Source of the DNA: Pseudomonadota bacterium | GTDB taxonomy: Bacteria > Pseudomonadota > Alphaproteobacteria > Rhizobiales > Hyphomicrobiaceae | Direction of reading: 5' to 3' | Assembly: GCA_023412805.1 (NCBI GenBank) | Contig: JAEZRM010000064.1 | Location: forward strand, 186,001 to 250,000 | DNA length: 64,000 bases | Translations under genes and position numbers: made by a program | Notes under the pieces: generated by a model | The model's database searches: none | The model's input: the letters and a program-made list of their open reading frames with translations, nothing else | Told to the model about the DNA's origin: nothing | In this document: piece after piece, positions 34,310 through 42,893 of the stretch | Position numbering within the stretch: the stretch's first letter is position 1 | Layout of the letters: the number at the start of each line of letters is the position of its first letter

Positions 34310-35152
34310 TCAGAAGCGTCCGCTCGCATGGGCCCACGTCATGCGCAGAAGGCGGGTGATCGACAAGGGGGCGATAGGCGTTGCCCCCGCGCCTCGCTGC
34401 AACCATGCTTCTAAGGCGCGCAAGTTGGGCCTAACCATGACCAGGGGCAGGAAGGGCAGGCGCTGTACCCGTGACAATTTCGCGAGCTGCGGCGAGATTT
34501 CCGCCATCGCATCCCACGATAGCGCGACGAGAGTGCCAATCGCGGCCGACACGGCAGGGTTTTTGATGTCGCCGGCAGCTTCCGTGAAGTCGGCGTCCGA
34601 GAGAAGTGTTCGCGGGATCGGCAGGCGTGCAGCGCCTTCGGACGGGAGGCGCAGCAAGGCACGGGACAGGCCATAGGCGAGGCCCGCGGCGCGCGTGACG
34701 GGCCAGAGTTCGCCGCTTTCATCACCTGCCGAAATGCGCGCCGCAAGCCGAAAGAGACCGCCCTCGCCGGCCGACAGGTGGTCGATCAGCGCCTGCTCGT
34801 TCGCAGGCCGCTCTCCGTGCAGCATGTCGGCGTACGAGTCGATCACGCCGTCGATGATCTCTGCCGGCAGGTGATGGCGCGCGATCGCGTCGCGCATGGC
34901 GACGGCTATGGGATTTCCCGCGGCAGCCTGATCGCCGTTTGCGGCAAGCGCATCCCGCCACCATTGCAGGCGGATCTCGCCGGCCAGCGGCTCACGCACC
35001 TGCGTCGGAATATTGGCGAGCTCGGCCGCGAATGCGGTCAAGGCGATGAGGTCATAGCGCAGGGCTTCGGGGGCGAGCGTGGCGGCGAAGTAGCGATCGG
35101 GCTCGCGCGCAATGGCCGCCTGCCTCAGCGCGTCCAGCGGCGCCGTCGTCAT
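34310..35152 (-). CDS. Squalene/phytoene synthase family protein
   Basis: A 280-residue isoprenoid synthase-like protein. The usual first aspartate block is weak here: YFAATLAPEALRYDLIALTAFAAELANIP matches the N-terminal helix (normally YAFCRxxDD), while the second block appears as VIDSYADMLHGE. The helices and length agree with the small phytoene synthase-like proteins that lie beside sec genes in Hyphomicrobiales, some of which may be assembly factors rather than terpene enzymes. Start at the ATG at 35152 (MTTAPLDAL). Downstream of a PuuD-like membrane protein with a 2-base gap. Enzymatic activity is uncertain because the DDxxD motifs are not obvious. Confidence 0.7.
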   Translation of the reverse strand: MTTAPLDALRQAAIAREPDRYFAATLAPEALRYDLIALTAFAAELANIPTQVREPLAGEIRLQWWRDALAANGDQAAAGNPIAVAMRDAIARHHLPAEIIDGVIDSYADMLHGERPANEQALIDHLSAGEGGLFRLAARISAGDESGELWPVTRAAGLAYGLSRALLRLPSEGAARLPIPRTLLSDADFTEAAGDIKNPAVSAAIGTLVALSWDAMAEISPQLAKLSRVQRLPFLPLVMVRPNLRALEAWLQRGAGATPIAPLSITRLLRMTWAHASGRF

Positions 35153-35154
35153 TG

Positions 35155-35763
35155 TCAGAGAAGATGCGCGGCGGCGACCATCAGGACGGTCACCGGTATG
35201 GCGAGAAAGAGATTGGCGCGGGCATAGAGCGCGACCTTTGCTCGCGCCGCCGCCTTTTCTTCCGTGCTGCCAGGCCGCTCGGCGAGCACGACCTGCAGGT
35301 TCGGCCAGATGATCATGTGCACGAAGATCCACATGGCGATTGCGCCGGCCGCCGCACCCCAGAACAGCAATACTTTGGCCAGCGGCATGTGGAATGGCGC
35401 GCCATACACCCACGACGAAAGCATGTAGCCCGTCGGCAGGAGCAACAGCACGCCCGAGAGCAGGACGAAATGCGACGCGTGGCGGAAGAGTATCGCAACT
35501 TTCGGCACAACGAGGCGGAAGAGCGTCGCGCGACCGGCATCGTCGGCGCCGACGACCGCCGGAAGCTGGATGAAATTGACGAACCAGATCATGCCGACCC
35601 AGATGATCGCCGCGACGACATGGATGGCGCGAAGCAGGAACGAGCTGAAGCCCAGCCAGTCGGTGCCGTTCATCGCGATCGCCGCCAGGATCGCCACTAT
35701 GGTCAGCGCGAGGCCGGCGAGCAGGGCATTGCGGGCACTCGAAAGGATGGCGGGCATCGGCAT
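35155..35763 (-). CDS. PuuD/CopD-like membrane protein
   Basis: A 202-residue protein with about five membrane helices. The pattern GTDWLGFSSFLLRAIHVVAAIIWVGMIWFVNFIQLP, with conserved histidines in AIHVVAAI, LFRHASHFVL and FVHMIIWPN, resembles the N-terminal membrane part of urate hydroxylase PuuD and related heme-binding membrane proteins; the histidines could bind heme. The C-terminal domain of PuuD is absent. ATG at 35763 is used; 35757 is an alternative and neither has a strong ribosome site. It sits between Mth938 and the squalene/phytoene synthase-like gene. Confidence 0.65.
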   Translation of the reverse strand: MPMPAILSSARNALLAGLALTIVAILAAIAMNGTDWLGFSSFLLRAIHVVAAIIWVGMIWFVNFIQLPAVVGADDAGRATLFRLVVPKVAILFRHASHFVLLSGVLLLLPTGYMLSSWVYGAPFHMPLAKVLLFWGAAAGAIAMWIFVHMIIWPNLQVVLAERPGSTEEKAAARAKVALYARANLFLAIPVTVLMVAAAHLL

Positions 35764-35851
35764 CACCGGGCTGGCTCGTTGGACTGCAGCAGATAGAGCA
35801 CGAACGGGCCGCGCGCGGAAGCGCCCGCTGTCGGCGGCTCTTGCGAGGGTG

Positions 35852-36229
35852 TCAGTCGACAGCGATCAGGGCTGCGCCAACGGGCCGGCCTTCGCCGAGG
35901 AGAACATTGTACGTGCGGCAGGCGGCACCGGTGTCCATCGGTTCGATGCGGATGCCGGCTTCGCGCAGATCGGATCGCAGGGCCGCGGATGGGAGGCAGA
36001 AGTCGCGCCCTGTGCCGAGCAGCAGCAACTCGACGCCCGCTGGTTCAGCGAGCAGCAGCGCGAAATCGTCGATCTTGAGGCCTGCGGCGGTGGTCGCAGG
36101 CCAGTCGACAATGGCCTCGCCGAGGCAGAGGAGGGAGCCGCGATGGCTCATGCCGGCAAAGCGGAAGCCGCCATTGCCGTAGGCCTCAATCGGTGCTCGA
36201 CCAGGATAGCGTGGCGGCGCGGGCTGCAT
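35852..36229 (-). CDS. Mth938-like (NDUFAF3-type) domain protein
   Basis: A 125-residue protein of the Mth938/NDUFAF3 family; the mitochondrial member is a complex I assembly factor. The usual fold blocks are seen: YGNGGFRFAGMSHRGSLLCLG, VELLLLGTG and the alternating hydrophobic strand pattern near the end (RTYNVLLGEGRPVGAALI). The ATG at 36229, nine bases after GGAG, is chosen over a GTG at 36238. It lies 35 bases downstream of secF and is the conserved neighbour of secDF in alphaproteobacteria. Confidence 0.82.
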   Translation of the reverse strand: MQPAPPRYPGRAPIEAYGNGGFRFAGMSHRGSLLCLGEAIVDWPATTAAGLKIDDFALLLAEPAGVELLLLGTGRDFCLPSAALRSDLREAGIRIEPMDTGAACRTYNVLLGEGRPVGAALIAVD

Positions 36230-36264
36230 GATACGCACTCCTTGCCGCGCAGCCAGCCGAATGA

Positions 36265-37221
36265 TCAGCTGCGGGCGCTGGCTGCGGCTTTCTCGCCGGT
36301 CACCGTCTCGCGCTTCACGCCAAGATATTCGAGGACCGGCGCTGCAATGAAGATCGACGAGTACGTTCCAACGAGCACGCCGAGCAGCATGGCGAACGTG
36401 AAGTAGCGCATGACCGAACCGCCGAAGACGAACAGCGCGATCAGCACGACGATCGTCGTCACACCGGTCAGGATCGTGCGCGAGAGCGTCTCGTTGATGG
36501 ACAGATTGAGCAACTCGCCGAGATCCATGCGCTTGTATTTTCGCAGGTTCTCGCGAATTCGGTCGGAGACGACCACGGTGTCGTTGACCGAATATCCCAG
36601 AATGGTCAGCAGCGCCGCGACGATGCCCAGGTCGAACTCGAGTTGGAAGAAGGCGAACACACCGACCACAACCAGCACGTCATGCGCCAGCGAAAGTAGC
36701 GTGCCGACGGCGAACTGCCATTCGAATCGAAACCAGACGTAGGCCATGATGGCCAGGACTGCGGCGGCGACGGCGAGGATGCCTGTCCGGCGAAGTTCTG
36801 CCGAGACGGCCGGACCCACAACCTCTACGCGTCTTTGGATATATCCATCACCTAGGGCGTCGACTACCGTGCGCAATGCGGCTTGCTGCGCTTCCTCGCC
36901 GCCTGGCTGTGATTCGATGCGGATCAGGACGTCGTTTGAAGTTCCGAAAGCCTGAATCTGCACATCGCCGAGGCCCAATCCGCCGAGCTTGCCGCGCATG
37001 GCCTGGATATCCGCCGCCTCGCCGGATTTCGTCTGCACCTCGATCATGGAGCCGCCTTTGAAGTCGACGCCGTAGTTGAGGCCCATCGTGAGGAACAGGC
37101 CGATCGAGATCACGATCGCGGCGATCGAACCCCAGAAGCAAATGTCGCGGAAACGCATGAAGTTGATGTGCGTCCCGTGCGGGAAGAAGTCGAAGCCCTT
37201 GAAGTGCGGAACGAAGCGCAT
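36265..37221 (-). CDS. secF: Protein translocase subunit SecF
   Basis: Membrane component of the SecDF accessory complex that uses the proton gradient to assist Sec export. The 318-residue protein has the SecF layout: a first helix, a periplasmic domain after GLNYGVDFKGGSMIEVQTK (the DFKGG motif), then five helices including ILGYSVNDTVVVSDRIREN and the ETLSRTILTG motif with the conserved charged residues for proton flow. It follows secD by 35 bases, in the same operon. Confidence 0.95.
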   Translation of the reverse strand: MRFVPHFKGFDFFPHGTHINFMRFRDICFWGSIAAIVISIGLFLTMGLNYGVDFKGGSMIEVQTKSGEAADIQAMRGKLGGLGLGDVQIQAFGTSNDVLIRIESQPGGEEAQQAALRTVVDALGDGYIQRRVEVVGPAVSAELRRTGILAVAAAVLAIMAYVWFRFEWQFAVGTLLSLAHDVLVVVGVFAFFQLEFDLGIVAALLTILGYSVNDTVVVSDRIRENLRKYKRMDLGELLNLSINETLSRTILTGVTTIVVLIALFVFGGSVMRYFTFAMLLGVLVGTYSSIFIAAPVLEYLGVKRETVTGEKAAASARS

Positions 37222-37256
37222 GATCGTGAGGCCTTTCAGATCCTCTTGTGCCGACG

Positions 37257-38882
37257 TCAGATCGGAACAGCAATCCTGCCCGCCTTGGCGCGCTCACCGC
37301 GCAGCCAGAGGGCGATCAGCAGGCGCGTCACCGTGACGGCAGTGAAGATCGAGGTGAAGATGCCTATGGAGAGGGTGACGGCGAAGCCGCGGATCGGACC
37401 CGAGCCGAGCCAGAACATGATGATCGCAGCAGCGAGTGTCGTGAGCTGGCTGTCGAGAATGGTCGTGATGGCACGTGAGAAGCCGGCATCGATGGCGCTC
37501 ACGGCGGATTTTCCAGCGCGCAGCTCTTCGCGTATTCGCTCGTAGATGATCACGTTCGAGTCCACGGCCATGCCGACCGTCAGAACGAGGCCGGCGATAC
37601 CGGGCAAGGTCAGTGTCGTTCCGGCAGCGGACATGAGCGCCACCACCATGGTGCCGTTCATGATGAGGCCGAGGACGGCAAAGACGCCGAACGTTCCATA
37701 GGCGATGATCACCATGATCATACTGACGCCGGCCCCGACGATTGAGGCCAGTTTGCCCGCTTCGATCGAGTCGGCGCCGAGGGACGGACCGACCGTGCGC
37801 TCTTCCGCGATCGTCAGCTTGACGGGCAATGCGCCCGAGCGGAGCTGAACCGCGAGCGTATTGGCAGTCTCGACCGTAAAGCTGCCGGAGATCTGGCCCG
37901 AACCGCCAAGAATGGGCTCGCGAATGACCGGCGCCGAGAGCACCTTGTCATCGAGCACGATTGCGAAGGGCCGGCCGACGTGCTCCTGCGTAAAGCGGCC
38001 GAAACGCCGCGCGCCCGCCTGATCGAAGCGGAAGGAGATGATCGGTTCGTTCGTGCGTTGATCGAAGCCGGGCTGGGCGTCGACGAGATTTTCACCTGGG
38101 ACGACGGGGGTCTCACGCAGGAGATAGGAGAAGCCCTGCTCATCCCCTCGCTCGCTCGCCGCAAAGATGCGGTAACCCGGCGGCACGCGCCCTTGACGTG
38201 CTTCCTCGGCCGTCATGGTCGGATGCACTTCGTGGAAGGAGAGCTTGGCCGTCTGGCCGAGCAGATCCTTCAACACATTGGTGTCAGTCAGGCCCGGATA
38301 CTGGACGAGAATACGGTCCGCGCCCTGGCGCACGACGGTCGATTCAGCCGTGCCGAGGGCGTTGATGCGCCGGTTGACGGTCTCGATCGCAGCGCCCGCA
38401 GCATGAATGACGCGCTGCTGAAGCCCCTGCGCCGAAGGCGCCAGCAGGATCGTTCCGTCGCCGCCTCTCGTTATCGTCAGATCCTCGCCGCTCGTGCCGA
38501 GCATGGCACTGCCGAGCGGTTGAATGAGCTTGCGCAGCTCGCGGATGGCCGCATCCGCTTCCTCGGGCTTCGCGAGGCGTACCTGCACCTGATTGCCGGC
38601 GATGCCGACGCCTGTCGGGAAGATCTTGGCGTCACGAAGCGTACGGCGTGCATCATCGCGAAGCGTTTGCAGCCACTCGCGCCGCAGCTCCTCCGTATCC
38701 ATGGCGAGCAGTAGATGGGCGCCACCCTGGAGATCGAGGCCGAGCGGCATCTGCTTGGTCGGTAGGAAGCGCGGCCAAGATGCGAGCTGTTCCTTGGTGA
38801 ACAGGTTCGGCATCGCGAACAAAATGCTCACCAGGCAGGCGAGCGCGATCGCGATGATTCTGAAGCGCGAAAAGTGGAGCAT
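37257..38882 (-). CDS. secD: Protein translocase subunit SecD
   Basis: Large subunit of SecDF, 541 residues. N-terminal helix, then LGLDLQGGAHLLLAMD (the conserved LGLDLxGG), a long periplasmic region, ALPVKLTIAEERTVGPSLG before the second helix, and the five C-terminal helices with VGMAVDSNVIIYERIREEL, whose aspartate and arginine form the proton path. It follows yajC by 52 bases. Length is slightly short of E. coli SecD but normal for alphaproteobacteria. Confidence 0.95.
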   Translation of the reverse strand: MLHFSRFRIIAIALACLVSILFAMPNLFTKEQLASWPRFLPTKQMPLGLDLQGGAHLLLAMDTEELRREWLQTLRDDARRTLRDAKIFPTGVGIAGNQVQVRLAKPEEADAAIRELRKLIQPLGSAMLGTSGEDLTITRGGDGTILLAPSAQGLQQRVIHAAGAAIETVNRRINALGTAESTVVRQGADRILVQYPGLTDTNVLKDLLGQTAKLSFHEVHPTMTAEEARQGRVPPGYRIFAASERGDEQGFSYLLRETPVVPGENLVDAQPGFDQRTNEPIISFRFDQAGARRFGRFTQEHVGRPFAIVLDDKVLSAPVIREPILGGSGQISGSFTVETANTLAVQLRSGALPVKLTIAEERTVGPSLGADSIEAGKLASIVGAGVSMIMVIIAYGTFGVFAVLGLIMNGTMVVALMSAAGTTLTLPGIAGLVLTVGMAVDSNVIIYERIREELRAGKSAVSAIDAGFSRAITTILDSQLTTLAAAIIMFWLGSGPIRGFAVTLSIGIFTSIFTAVTVTRLLIALWLRGERAKAGRIAVPI

Positions 38883-38934
38883 CTCGTTCCCGGACCTCTA
38901 AACTCAGAAACGGCGAGCCGTCGCGCGCGGCATC

Positions 38935-39258
38935 TCAGCCGGCCTTGGCGACCTCGCCTTTGACCCGCACCTCGGCGATGGTGCCGCGCATGAGGCGGAC
39001 GCGCGTATTCTCCGCGATCTCGACCTCGACCTCGGCATCACCCTCTTTCACGCGTGTGATCTTGCCGATGATGCCGCCGCCCGTCACGACCACGTCTCCG
39101 CGCCGGATGTTGGCGACCATCTCCCGGTGCTGCTTCACGCGCTGCTGTTGCGGGCGCAGAAGAAGGAAGTAGAAGATCACGAACATAAGCAGGATCGGCA
39201 GCAACTGAATCATGAAGTCGCCGCCGCCGGCTTGAGCGTAGACCAGTGAAGTGGACAT
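38935..39258 (-). CDS. yajC: Preprotein translocase subunit YajC
   Basis: A 107-residue Sec accessory protein with one membrane helix (about 14-34, DFMIQLLPILLMFVIFYFLLLRP), followed by the family signature QQQRVKQHREMVANIRRGDVVVTGGGIIGKI. It is the first gene of the yajC-secD-secF operon and its promoter candidate is at 39358-39385 on the minus strand. Confidence 0.92.
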   Translation of the reverse strand: MSTSLVYAQAGGGDFMIQLLPILLMFVIFYFLLLRPQQQRVKQHREMVANIRRGDVVVTGGGIIGKITRVKEGDAEVEVEIAENTRVRLMRGTIAEVRVKGEVAKAG

Positions 39259-39357
39259 GCGCGCTATTCCCAGGGGTCTTGAATGATGAACGGGGGCGTA
39301 GACCGGCTTCCGTCGGTCGCGCCCGCCGCATCGACCGTCTGCCGTGATTTCGCGCGG

Positions 39358-39385
39358 ACTATAGTGTCCTCGCCTCCGTTTGCAA
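39358..39385 (-). promoter_or_regulatory. Sigma70-type promoter candidate for yajC-secDF
   Basis: Read on the minus strand: TTGCAA (39385-39380), a 16-base spacer and TATAGT (39363-39358), about 100 bases ahead of the yajC start. It is the only well-spaced pair noticed in the 165-base gap between yajC and the divergent-side PRISE-type gene's stop. Confidence 0.4.
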
Positions 39386-39423
39386 CCAAATCCGCCGCTA
39401 AAATGACGCAGGATCAGTGCGGT

Positions 39424-40488
39424 TCAGGGCAGGAGGCGCGCTTCGCGATAGCGCTGGAGATGCGCGAGGATGCGGGCTTCCGTGTCGATGGTGTCGTGGA
39501 AGCCGGCCTGTCTGATCTTGGTCATGCTCGAGACGATATCGTGCTCGAGACCCCATAGAAAATCGCCGAAGTTCCAGGTGACCACCGCCTCCATGGGCTG
39601 TGCGACGAGGCCGTGGCGCTTGACGATGGCATCCCATAGCGGACCCTTGTCCGCCATCCACCGGCCGAGGTTCAGAGGGCGCGGAACGCCGCAGTCGATG
39701 CCATAGAGCCGCGCGATCTTCGGCCACAGGCGCGACCAGCGGAAAAGTGAACTGTCCGTAAGGTTGAAAGCCTCGTTGCGGGCGGCTGGCGCGGTCGCCA
39801 TCCATTTCATGCCGCGCGCGAGCTGGGTCGCGTCCGTCGCCTCCATCAGCGCGTTGTAGCAGGCGGGCTTGCCGGGAAAATCCAACGGTAGGCCGAGTTC
39901 GGCGCAGATGCTGGTCCAGGCGCCGATCAGAGAGACGAGATTGCGGGGCCGCTCCGGCGCGAAGTCATAGAGAAAACCGGGGCGCGAGGCGGACCATGTC
40001 CAACGCTTGCCTTGGGCGCGCTCACTCAGCAGGTCCTGCTGATCGTAGTAGAAGTTCGGCGGCATGTGCCGCGGATCGTCCTCGTGAGCCGGCAGGCGCA
40101 TGGCGCCGATATGCATGCCGTACCATTTCGTGCCTTCGACCAGATGGACGTGCTGGAGGCCCGGGCAAGCCGCCTCGGCACCGTCGATCAGATGCGCGAG
40201 CATGGCGCGGTTGCCGGCTACATCCTCGACACCGACGCTCGCGTCGGAGAACTGGGCGCGCGCCGTGTAGAAGACGTGCGTTGCCAGAGGACAGCGGGCG
40301 AGCGCGAGGCGCGTGCTCGCGGCATCGGTGAGGTCGCACTGGACGTAGGTGAGGCGTTCGCGTTTCAGGGCTGGGGGCCGGCGGCAGAGGCCGACGATCT
40401 CCCAGGCTGGATCAGCCAGAAGAACCTCGACGAGCTGCTTTGCTGCGGCGCCAGTCGCACCGGCAATGACGGCGACATACTGTGCCAT
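39424..40488 (-). CDS. PRISE/VEP1-like NAD(P)-dependent short-chain reductase
   Basis: A 354-residue extended SDR with the motif pattern of progesterone 5-beta-reductase/iridoid synthase-like enzymes. N-terminal nucleotide motif VIAGATGAAAKQLVEVLL; the family-specific block HMPPNFYYDQQDLL carries the tyrosines that replace the usual YxxxK, followed by WTWSASRPGFLYDF. These enzymes reduce activated C=C bonds. Start at the ATG at 40488, nine bases before the purB stop. Physiological substrate in bacteria is unknown. Confidence 0.78.
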   Translation of the reverse strand: MAQYVAVIAGATGAAAKQLVEVLLADPAWEIVGLCRRPPALKRERLTYVQCDLTDAASTRLALARCPLATHVFYTARAQFSDASVGVEDVAGNRAMLAHLIDGAEAACPGLQHVHLVEGTKWYGMHIGAMRLPAHEDDPRHMPPNFYYDQQDLLSERAQGKRWTWSASRPGFLYDFAPERPRNLVSLIGAWTSICAELGLPLDFPGKPACYNALMEATDATQLARGMKWMATAPAARNEAFNLTDSSLFRWSRLWPKIARLYGIDCGVPRPLNLGRWMADKGPLWDAIVKRHGLVAQPMEAVVTWNFGDFLWGLEHDIVSSMTKIRQAGFHDTIDTEARILAHLQRYREARLLP

Positions 40489-40497
40489 AAGCGTCCC

Positions 40498-41805
40498 TTA
40501 TGCCGCGCCGAACACGCGCCTGAAGATCGTGTCGACGTGCTTCAGGTGATAGCCATCGTCGAACATGGCCTCGAGATCGGCTGCGGAAAGCCGTGCGCTG
40601 ACGTCCTTGTCGGCCTTGAGACTCGCGAGGAAGTCGGCGCCCGTCTCCCAGGTCTTCATGGCATTGCGCTGGACGAGCGCGTAGCTGTCCTCACGCGAGG
40701 CACCGGCTTGCGTCAGCGCGAGGAGCACGCGCTGTGAGTTATGCAGGCCGCCGAGCTTGTCGAGGTTCTTCCGCATGTTCTCGGGATAGACGACGAGCTT
40801 CTCGACCACGCCGGCAAGGCGGTTCAGCGCGAAATCGAGTGTGATGGTCGCATCCGGCCCGATGAAGCGCTCGACAGAGGAGTGCGAGATATCGCGCTCA
40901 TGCCAGAGCGCGACATTCTCCAGTGCCGGCGTTGCGAATGAGCGCACCATGCGCGCGAGGCCGGTCAGGTTCTCGGTCAGCACGGGATTGCGCTTGTGCG
41001 GCATGGCCGAGGAGCCCTTCTGGCCCGGCGAGAAGAACTCCTCGGCTTCGAGCACTTCGGTGCGCTGCAGGTGGCGGATCTCCGTGGACAAGCGTTCGAT
41101 GGACGATGCGATCACGGCAAGCGTAGCGAAATACATCGCGTGGCGATCGCGCGGAATGACCTGCGTCGAGACCGGCTCGGGCGTCAGGCCCATGGACTTG
41201 GCGACATATTCCTCGATGCTCGGATCGATATTCGCGAACGTGCCGACGGCACCGGAAAGCGCGCAGGTCGCGACTTCCTTGCGCGCTGCGACGAGCCGCT
41301 CGCGCCCACGTGCGAACTCCGCATAGGCGGTCGCCAACTTCACGCCAAAGGTCGTCGGCTCGGCATGAATACCGTGGCTGCGGCCGATGGTGATCGTGTT
41401 CTTGTGCTCGAAGGCGCGTGTCTTGAGGGCCGCGAGCAGCCGATCCATGTCGGCGAGCAGGATGTCGCTCGCGCGCACGAGCTGCACATTGAGGCACGTG
41501 TCGAGCACGTCGGAGGAGGTCATGCCCTGGTGCACGAAGCGCGCCTCGGGGCCGACGTGCTCGGCGAGGTGAGTCAGGAAGGCGATGACGTCATGCTTGG
41601 TGACGGCTTCGATCTCGTCGATGCGCGCGACGTCGAACTTGGCCTTGCTGCCCTTGTCCCAGATGATCTTGGCGGCTTCCTTCGGCACGATACCGAGCTC
41701 GGCCATGGCGGTCGCTGCGTGGGCCTCGATCTCGAACCAGATGCGAAAGCGGGTCTCGGGCTCCCAGATCGCTCTCATCTCGGGGCGGGAGTAGCGCGGG
41801 ATCAT
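40498..41805 (-). CDS. purB: Adenylosuccinate lyase
   Basis: Two-step purine-synthesis lyase (SAICAR and adenylosuccinate to fumarate plus product). The 435-residue protein has the fumarase/aspartase signature GSSAMPHKRNPV near residue 265, the active-site histidine region MTSSDVLDTCLN and the TIGRSHGIHAEPTTFG block with the second histidine. The ATG at 41805 (MIPRYSRPE) fits the family; the upstream frame to 41868 does not. It lies just ahead of the PRISE-type gene on the same strand. Confidence 0.95.
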   Translation of the reverse strand: MIPRYSRPEMRAIWEPETRFRIWFEIEAHAATAMAELGIVPKEAAKIIWDKGSKAKFDVARIDEIEAVTKHDVIAFLTHLAEHVGPEARFVHQGMTSSDVLDTCLNVQLVRASDILLADMDRLLAALKTRAFEHKNTITIGRSHGIHAEPTTFGVKLATAYAEFARGRERLVAARKEVATCALSGAVGTFANIDPSIEEYVAKSMGLTPEPVSTQVIPRDRHAMYFATLAVIASSIERLSTEIRHLQRTEVLEAEEFFSPGQKGSSAMPHKRNPVLTENLTGLARMVRSFATPALENVALWHERDISHSSVERFIGPDATITLDFALNRLAGVVEKLVVYPENMRKNLDKLGGLHNSQRVLLALTQAGASREDSYALVQRNAMKTWETGADFLASLKADKDVSARLSAADLEAMFDDGYHLKHVDTIFRRVFGAA

Positions 41806-41875
41806 CGGTCGACCTTCCGGATTTGTGAGCTTTGGCGCAGACTTAACAGAAGCGCCGACCGCCATCAATGCGGCC

Positions 41876-41900
41876 GGCGTTCCGAAGCGTTAAGAACGCC
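41876..41900 (-). terminator. Hairpin downstream of the BKACE gene
   Basis: A 7-bp perfect stem ggcgttc (41876-41882) with gaacgcc (41894-41900) and an 11-base loop begins 19 bases after the BKACE stop on the minus strand. It lacks a T tract, so a Rho-independent function is doubtful; it may be a processing or pausing structure ahead of purB. Confidence 0.35.
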
Positions 41901-41918
41901 TAGCAGCCTGATCGCGGC

Positions 41919-42854
41919 TCAGAAATCGACCTTGTCGCCGCCCTTGAGGCTCAGGATCTCGCGGGCTTCGTCGGCAGAGGCGATCTCGAGGCCGAGGCCC
42001 TCGATGATCTGGCGCACCTTGGTCACTTGCTCGGCATTCGACTTCGCGAGCTTGCCGGGGCCGATCCAGAGACTGTCCTCCATGCCGACGCGGACGTTGC
42101 CGCCCATGGCTGCCGCCATGGCCGCGATCGGGAGCTGGTTCCGGCCCGCGCCGAGCACGCTCCAGCGATATTGGTCGCCGAACAGGCGATCCGCCGTGCG
42201 CTTCATCATGGTCACGTCCTCGTAGTGCGGGCCGATGCCGCCGAGGATGCCGAACACCGACTGGATGAAGAACGGCGGCTTGATGATGCCGCGATCCGCG
42301 AAATGGCGCAGCGTATAGAGGTGACCGATGTCGTAGCACTCGACCTCGAAGCGCGAGCCATTGGCGGCGCAGGTGGTCAGGATGTACTCGATGTCGGCGA
42401 AGGTGTTCTTGAAGAAGCCGGCGCGCGAGCCCTCGAGGTACTCCCGCTCCCAGGCGTGCTTGAATTCCTTCTGGCGCTCCAGCATCGGGAAGAGCGCAAA
42501 GTTCATCGTGCCCATGTTGAGCGATGCGACTTCCGGCTTGAAGGTCGCCGCCGGGCGCACGCGTTCTTCGATCGTCATCGTCATGGCGCCGCCGGTCGTG
42601 ATGTTCACGACGCAGTTCGAGCGCTGCTTGATCACTTTCAGGAAGGGCGCGAAAGCCTCGGTCGACTGGTCGGGTTTGCCGTCCTTGGGATCGCGCGCAT
42701 GGAGATGGACCACCGCCGCGCCCGCTTCCGCTGCACCGATCGCCGCGTCGGCAATCTCCTCGGCCGTGATCGGCAGATGCGGCGACATGGACGGCGTGTG
42801 GATCGAGCCGGTGACGGCGCAGGTGATAATGACTTTGCGAGCTGCTTTGGCCAT
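41919..42854 (-). CDS. BKACE (beta-keto acid cleavage enzyme, DUF849) protein
   Basis: A 311-residue zinc TIM-barrel protein of the BKACE family, which cleaves beta-keto acids with acetyl-CoA in a Claisen-type reaction (lysine and carnitine breakdown are known examples). Zinc histidines are seen in AAVVHLHARDP; the binding loop appears as VNITTGGAMTMTIEERV and the FSVLGAGRNQLPIAAMAAAMGGNVRVGMEDSL block closes the barrel. The start MAKAARKVIITCAVTGS is at 42854. It follows an M20 amidohydrolase gene with a 39-base gap and may act on a related acid. Confidence 0.85.
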   Translation of the reverse strand: MAKAARKVIITCAVTGSIHTPSMSPHLPITAEEIADAAIGAAEAGAAVVHLHARDPKDGKPDQSTEAFAPFLKVIKQRSNCVVNITTGGAMTMTIEERVRPAATFKPEVASLNMGTMNFALFPMLERQKEFKHAWEREYLEGSRAGFFKNTFADIEYILTTCAANGSRFEVECYDIGHLYTLRHFADRGIIKPPFFIQSVFGILGGIGPHYEDVTMMKRTADRLFGDQYRWSVLGAGRNQLPIAAMAAAMGGNVRVGMEDSLWIGPGKLAKSNAEQVTKVRQIIEGLGLEIASADEAREILSLKGGDKVDF

Positions 42855-42893
42855 TTGAGCGTTTCCGGACTTTGTTTTTGATCGCGACGAGTA

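Noticed and set aside
39361..39370. The word atagtgtcct near yajC as a copy of the second palindrome arm
   Set aside because: Match is seven bases, no 15-base inner block and no opposite arm; it fits a -10 promoter element better.
40841..40860. A further copy of the palindrome arm (gagtgtgatg) inside purB
   Set aside because: Only ten bases match and they encode conserved purB residues; there is no second arm.
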